Positions 44,559 through 48,825 of a DNA stretch of 48,825 nt are shown one piece after another; within the stretch, counting starts at the first letter, position 1, and each line of letters begins with the position of its first letter. Below the pieces are notes generated by a model, which was not told the DNA's origin, did not search any database, and worked only from the letters and a program-made list of their open reading frames with translations. Made by a program: the position numbers and the translations under genes. Source of the stretch: Zygnema cylindricum (Eukaryota; Streptophyta; Zygnematophyceae; Zygnematales; Zygnemataceae); NCBI GenBank assembly GCA_037447655.1, contig JBBHKE010000454.1, positions 64,001 through 112,825 on the forward strand. The letters run 5' to 3'.

Positions 44559-44734
44559 AATTTCATGTTCACTTTTTTTTTATATCTTGGAAAATGATTT
44601 TGTTGTGCTTCCAACTTTTGCAAAAATTGTATTTTCTTTGTAATTTTTTTAATGTTATAAGTCTTTTTTTTCTGTATTTGTTTGTTTATTCCCCTTGTTC
44701 GCTCTAACTATATCCCTCATGTCATAAAAAGGTT

Positions 44735-45175
44735 TCAAATTCCTAATTCCTAATTCCCAGTTTCCCATTTCTAGTTCAAAATTGTAATTTCTTGTTCTTA
44801 TTTCCAATTCGTAATTTCTAATTTCTAAATTCTAATTTCTAATCTCTAATTTCCAATTTCTAATTTCTAAATTCTAATTTCTCATTTCTCATTTCTAATT
44901 CCTCATTTCTTATTTCCAATTTCTAATTTCTAAATTTAAATTTCTAATTTCTAATTTCCAATTGCTAATTTTGTATTTCTCATTTCTAATTTCTAATTCC
45001 TCATTTCTCATTTCTCATTTCTAATTTATAGTTTATAGTTTTAATTTCCAGTTTCTAATTCCTAAATCTTAATTTCTCATTTCTCATTTCTCATTTCTAA
45101 TTTCTAATTTCTAATTTCCAATTTCTAATTTTTTATTTCTCATTTCTCATTTCTCATTTCTAATGTCATATTTAC
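44735..45175. repeat. 7-bp minisatellite (AATTTCT)n
   Basis: About 440 bp built from the unit AATTTCT and variants such as CATTTCT, AATTTCC and AATTCCT, phased every seven bases with small slips. Long open frames are absent. A noncoding AT-rich minisatellite in the 3' flank of the kinase. The unit is not the plant telomere repeat TTTAGGG. Confidence 0.93.
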
Positions 45176-45656
45176 GGTTTCCTAGTTTCTAACAATTGGT
45201 TCTCTCATAGTTCTCACATGTTTTTGTCCAAAAAATGAATAATGTTTTTCAGTCGAGTAATAAGTCCTTTTTTTTTCTTCTATAATATTTCTTTTCAGGA
45301 GAGCTATAGCTTCATCTATTTATTTATTTGTTTTTTTTTGTTATTTTTATTATTTTATTTTTTTTGCTTTTTCTGTGATTGGAGAATTATTCTTTGTGCT
45401 CGATTTTTATTTTTCCTTTCTTTGGAAATAATTTATATTCCAACACACACTTCATTTACAGCAAATTTCTCTTTCAGTCAATGAAATTAAAAGAAAAAAT
45501 AGAAAGAAAAAGTAAAGGACAACGTCAAATAGTGAAGCATTAAAAGACATTTTCAAGAATGTCAAAAAAAAACAAATCGTCTAAAAAAAAGAAAAAAAAA
45601 TCATGAAATAATGTTGATTCCCAAGTTACTATGAAAGTCGAGCTGAAAGTACATTA

Positions 45657-45856
45657 CACCGTCTATCGCTATTAGTGTTAATGTTTTTTTTGCCACTTAA
45701 ATCATCTTTTCTCCGTACACAATTATCCGCCAATTGGAAGCTGAGAGAACCTTACCTTTCAATCGCAACCGTCAGATCCACAATCCGACAAATGTGTACG
45801 GAAAAAAATGTTTTAAGAGACGAGAAAAACATCAACACTAATAGCGGTTCACGGTG
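45657..45856. mobile_element. CACCG-family MITE, copy 7
   Basis: 200 bp. Ends CACCGTCTATCGCTATTAG and CTAATAGCGGTTCACGGTG, with TA on the left and TTA on the right. The interior CAATCGCAACCGTCAGATCC is shared with copies 1 and 6. No coding capacity. Confidence 0.72.
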
Positions 45857-45948
45857 TTATGTTGAATAGTTTACACTTATATGGTCCATTTGTACGATTC
45901 AGCTTTATGCTCTCTTTCGTTTTTGTTCATTACAGTACAGTACTTCTT

Positions 45949-46103
45949 TAAATAGGTTTCTCCGTACACACTAGTCGGATTTTGGATCTAACGGTTGCGA
46001 TTGAAAGGTAACATTCTCACTTTCCGATTGGCGGACTCAAATTGAAAATTGGACAATTGTGTACGAAGAAAAGTGGCGAAAAAAACAAAAAAACATTAAC
46101 ACT
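45949..46103. mobile_element. CACCG-family MITE, copy 8 (inverted, left end lost)
   Basis: Contains GATCTAACGGTTGCGATTG, the reverse complement of the interior of copy 7, then GTGGCGAAAAAAAC and AACATTAACACTA. The left end is not recognisable and the right end merges with copy 9. Probably nested or fused copies. Confidence 0.55.
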
Positions 46104-46607
46104 ACACCGTGGATCGCTATTAGCGTAATGAAACAGATAGCGTAATGAAACAATTGCCGTTATTTACGCTAATTGGGAATTTCAGTTTTTTCCAAAAAAA
46201 CTTTAATTCTAATTTATCATTAACTCTAATTTGTAAACTGCTTTGTAAAAAATTTCGGCGCATAATATATCCACACTAAAATATGTGCATGTACGAAATC
46301 GTTCAAATCGTACTCCGTCGCGTTTTTTTTACATCCGCGTATGCCGGAAAATATTTACGCAATTACATGTTAGCGCGACTACGGGACATCGTGAATATTT
46401 TTTCTGTACTTTTCTACTTGAAAAAGTACAAAATAGTACGGCTCTGACAGTCCGTACACCACCCTATTTAAAATGGCACCATATTAGAGTTATGAACCCT
46501 ATTTAATGGGGTACCTCAAATAACGTTTAGAAACATTTAGAATCATTAATTCTATTTGAGAATTTGCCGAAAAAAACGGGGTACCACGCTAATAGCGATT
46601 CACGGGG
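46104..46607. mobile_element. CACCG-family MITE, copy 9 (long form)
   Basis: About 504 bp. Starts CACCGTGGATCGCTATTAG after TA and ends GCTAATAGCGATTCACGGGG. The interior shares with copy 3 the blocks GTCCGTAC...CAC(C)ACTATTTAAAA-type and TTAGAATCATT. A second partial end (GTAATAGCGATACACGGTG) follows after the 829-bp insertion. Confidence 0.68.
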
Positions 46608-46614
46608 TAATAGC

Positions 46615-47443
46615 TAGTGTTGGGTATCGGGTAGATTCATATCGCGATAATTTCGATATTCGATATATTGAATATCGATCGAGGAGGATCCTCGATATAT
46701 CGTACCGAGACCAACATAAATCATCGCGATATATATCGCGATATATAGTATTTTTTAAATATTTTATTTTTATTTTTTTATATAATATGTTATATTAGCG
46801 AAAAAGTCAAATTGTCTAATACGCCACGTACGCCGGGATTTTCGTTCCGTGAATTAAAGGTAGACGCCGCAAAATGTAACCGACAAAAAAGTACTAATTC
46901 TGAAATTCTAATAATTAATTATTTGGGGTATGGTTACACGAGGAGGACTGTAATAGTACGGACAGCAAAATTTATGTATTACAGAGGTCTCGGGTACATC
47001 GCGTATCTTTTGTCAAAAAGTTTTACATACGTGTTCTGATATGAGTGGTTTCACGTAAGCTGACTACCAAATCTCAAAAATCATCGAATATCTGGAAACC
47101 GACCTTTTTCGTCTGGAAAATCGTACTTGCGTATGATGTACGTGTACTTCACAAGTGTAACTCGTCAATGTACCTCAGAGATCTCCTTCACTCTGCTGAC
47201 TTTCAGGAAAAAACCGTATTTCTTTCCGGCAAAGATTTTACAGTCACTTTGTCCGAAGTCACGAGACTTTGAAAACCTGTGGGATTTTATTTTTTTTAGC
47301 TTCGATATATTGACGATACGATATATCGGCGATATATCGCGATAATTTGAAATTCGATATATTGAAGCGATATATCGATTATCGGGTACCTGAAATTCGA
47401 TATATATCGAATATCGGCAATGGGTCCTCGATACCCAACACTA
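46615..47443. mobile_element. Non-autonomous hAT element with perfect ends
   Basis: 829 bp. Perfect 15-bp inverted ends TAGTGTTGGGTATCG and CGATACCCAACACTA. Perfect 8-bp target duplication GTAATAGC at 46607-46614 and 47444-47451. These are hAT hallmarks. Both subterminal regions are crowded with ATATATCGCGATATAT-like palindromes, the usual transposase-binding zone. The core (about 46790-47290) has open frames of about 75 codons without recognisable transposase motifs. It inserted into the right end of a CACCG-family MITE, and its intact duplication suggests a recent event. Confidence 0.9.
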
Positions 47444-47451
47444 GTAATAGC

Positions 47452-48825
47452 GATACACGGTGTAATGTACTTCTTTAAATAAGTTCAATGTGAAAGCTTT
47501 ACTATACGTATCGTTTCGTGCAAACAAAACTAAAGTGTAAAGTACGCACACCAGATTTTTGGTGTCGAACTGTTGATGTCAGAGCACATAAATCTCAACG
47601 CCATGCGCTCCAATTTGTTTGTACGTAATCTAAGGCATACAAAATATAGGAAATTGCTCGAACATTACTATACAGTTCTAGTGCGTACTATACATAAAAC
47701 GTATAGCACGCGTTCTATACGCCCACAGAACATGTGCCCACATGGTACGTATTTAACTGAATGGCACACCAACAAAATCAGAATTGAAAGCCTGAGTTAC
47801 GTGATAGGTGTTTTCGTTTAACAAGTCAATGTAATTCTTAGGTAACAACACCATGAATCACTTATAGTGTGTGAAGAAAAAAACAGTGTTATTAACGTTA
47901 TATTAGGTTTTATGACCTCGCGCCAACAAAACACTCTAATATATACATCTAACACTAATTAGGATACACATTCCCATTGTGTAGCCCCTCCAATTTGTGT
48001 TCACATAGTCGATGTTTGAACATGCGAGACAAAGTTTGCGTGATTTCGCCCAACTTTATTTCTAAAAATGAATTTTGAGAGCAATTGCCCATGTCAGCGC
48101 CACTCACTTTCCAATCTCGACGCCGTTGTCTGACACTTTTTTCGTACGTTGTAGTAAAAAACGAGCAGTTTTAGTACAGATTGGCATATTTCTTTAACTA
48201 CACTATTTTAAAATTGACTAAATTGTATTAAATGGTGCTAATTAAACCATATCTATATTAAGTTAAAGAAGAACTTAGTATTATTATTTTTATTTAATAG
48301 TCAAAATTTAGGGGGGGAAAAAAAGTTGTATTATCACTAAAAACGATTCACGGTGTAGAGGTTATATTTCGAATTTAAATATCGTTGTTTTTATGTAAAG
48401 AGTTTGGATAGATTGTTGGTATACATGCCATTAAAAAAACAAATTATTGGCGGATGTATGGGATTGCCAATGATTGTAAACAATACTCAATTTCCTAAAG
48501 GTATCTTCTAATGTATTAATTCCATTTCATACATGTATTGGAGAGGTAACCCCCACACCAGGCTTTTAATCCTGATGTTAGGGGGGGGCAAGGCGCGTTA
48601 TGGACTTCGATCGCCGCGAGCAGTATCGTGGTTGAGGCGCAAACCTTTGGCCTAAAAAGGGACTCGAGCCTTTTTTCAATCGAGGATATTTTGTGTGCGC
48701 AATGCACCCATACATCAGTTTGCTATGTGCCTCAATACACAACATCATGTTTTTTTAATGTTTTCAAGTGTTTTAGAACCGGTTTCAATTTCATACGGTT
48801 GAGGGCTAAACAATACATTGCATTA
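47452..48825. other. Intergenic DNA, no gene recognised
   Basis: Holds a CACCG-family right end at about 48343-48355 (GATTCACGGTG followed by TA) without a clear partner. Open frames of up to about 80 codons (for example 47573-47821 and 48516-48707 minus) show no family motif. A GC-richer block at 48540-48680 stands out from its surroundings but I cannot identify it. Confidence 0.4.

Noticed and set aside
44735-45175. CRISPR-like or telomeric array
   Set aside because: A 7-bp unit without spacers, and the unit is not TTTAGGG.

Overview
The window looks like nuclear DNA of a land plant. The evidence is a plant-type Ser/Thr kinase gene, several Ty1/copia LTR retrotransposons, a hAT transposase relic with an intron-like gap, and many small non-autonomous DNA transposons (MITEs). 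Heavy copia load, AT-rich intergenic DNA and a compact intronless kinase would fit a bryophyte or other non-seed plant, but nothing here proves the lineage. There is no operon, phage or CRISPR structure.

Region 1 (1-11326): a fairly young, nearly complete copia element on the minus strand (1-6335, first LTR cut by the window edge). It abuts a worn LTR fragment (6341-7020) and is followed by a heavily deleted relative on the plus strand (7030-11326). A 276-bp hAT-type MITE sits inside that relative's 5' LTR.

Region 2 (11340-29850): a tandem array of a noncoding unit of about 1 kb. It is split by a copia element on the plus strand from a different LTR family (13531-19019), a decayed minus-strand relative of the first element (19599-25994) and a solo LTR (26460-27495). 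When these insertions are removed, landmark motifs fall at spacings of about 0.91-1.14 kb.

Three copia elements (at 1, 7030 and 19599) share a primer-binding site that complements the anticodon arm of initiator tRNA-Met, as in Drosophila copia. The gag start codon appears to lie inside that site.

Region 3 (29850-41440): intergenic DNA with several TGACGTCA palindromes, a family of TA-flanked MITEs ending in CACCG...CGGTG, and a broken hAT transposase gene (35285-37415) between two direct repeats.

Region 4 (41440-48825): the only apparently intact host gene, a single-exon PEPRK/CDPK-like protein kinase (42507-44171). It has a recognisable core promoter and a very long GA-repeat leader. After it come a 7-bp AATTTCT minisatellite, more CACCG MITEs, and an 829-bp hAT MITE with perfect 15-bp inverted ends and a perfect 8-bp target duplication.

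All retrotransposon pol genes are broken. They are listed as pseudogenes with their breaks, and no joined product is given.
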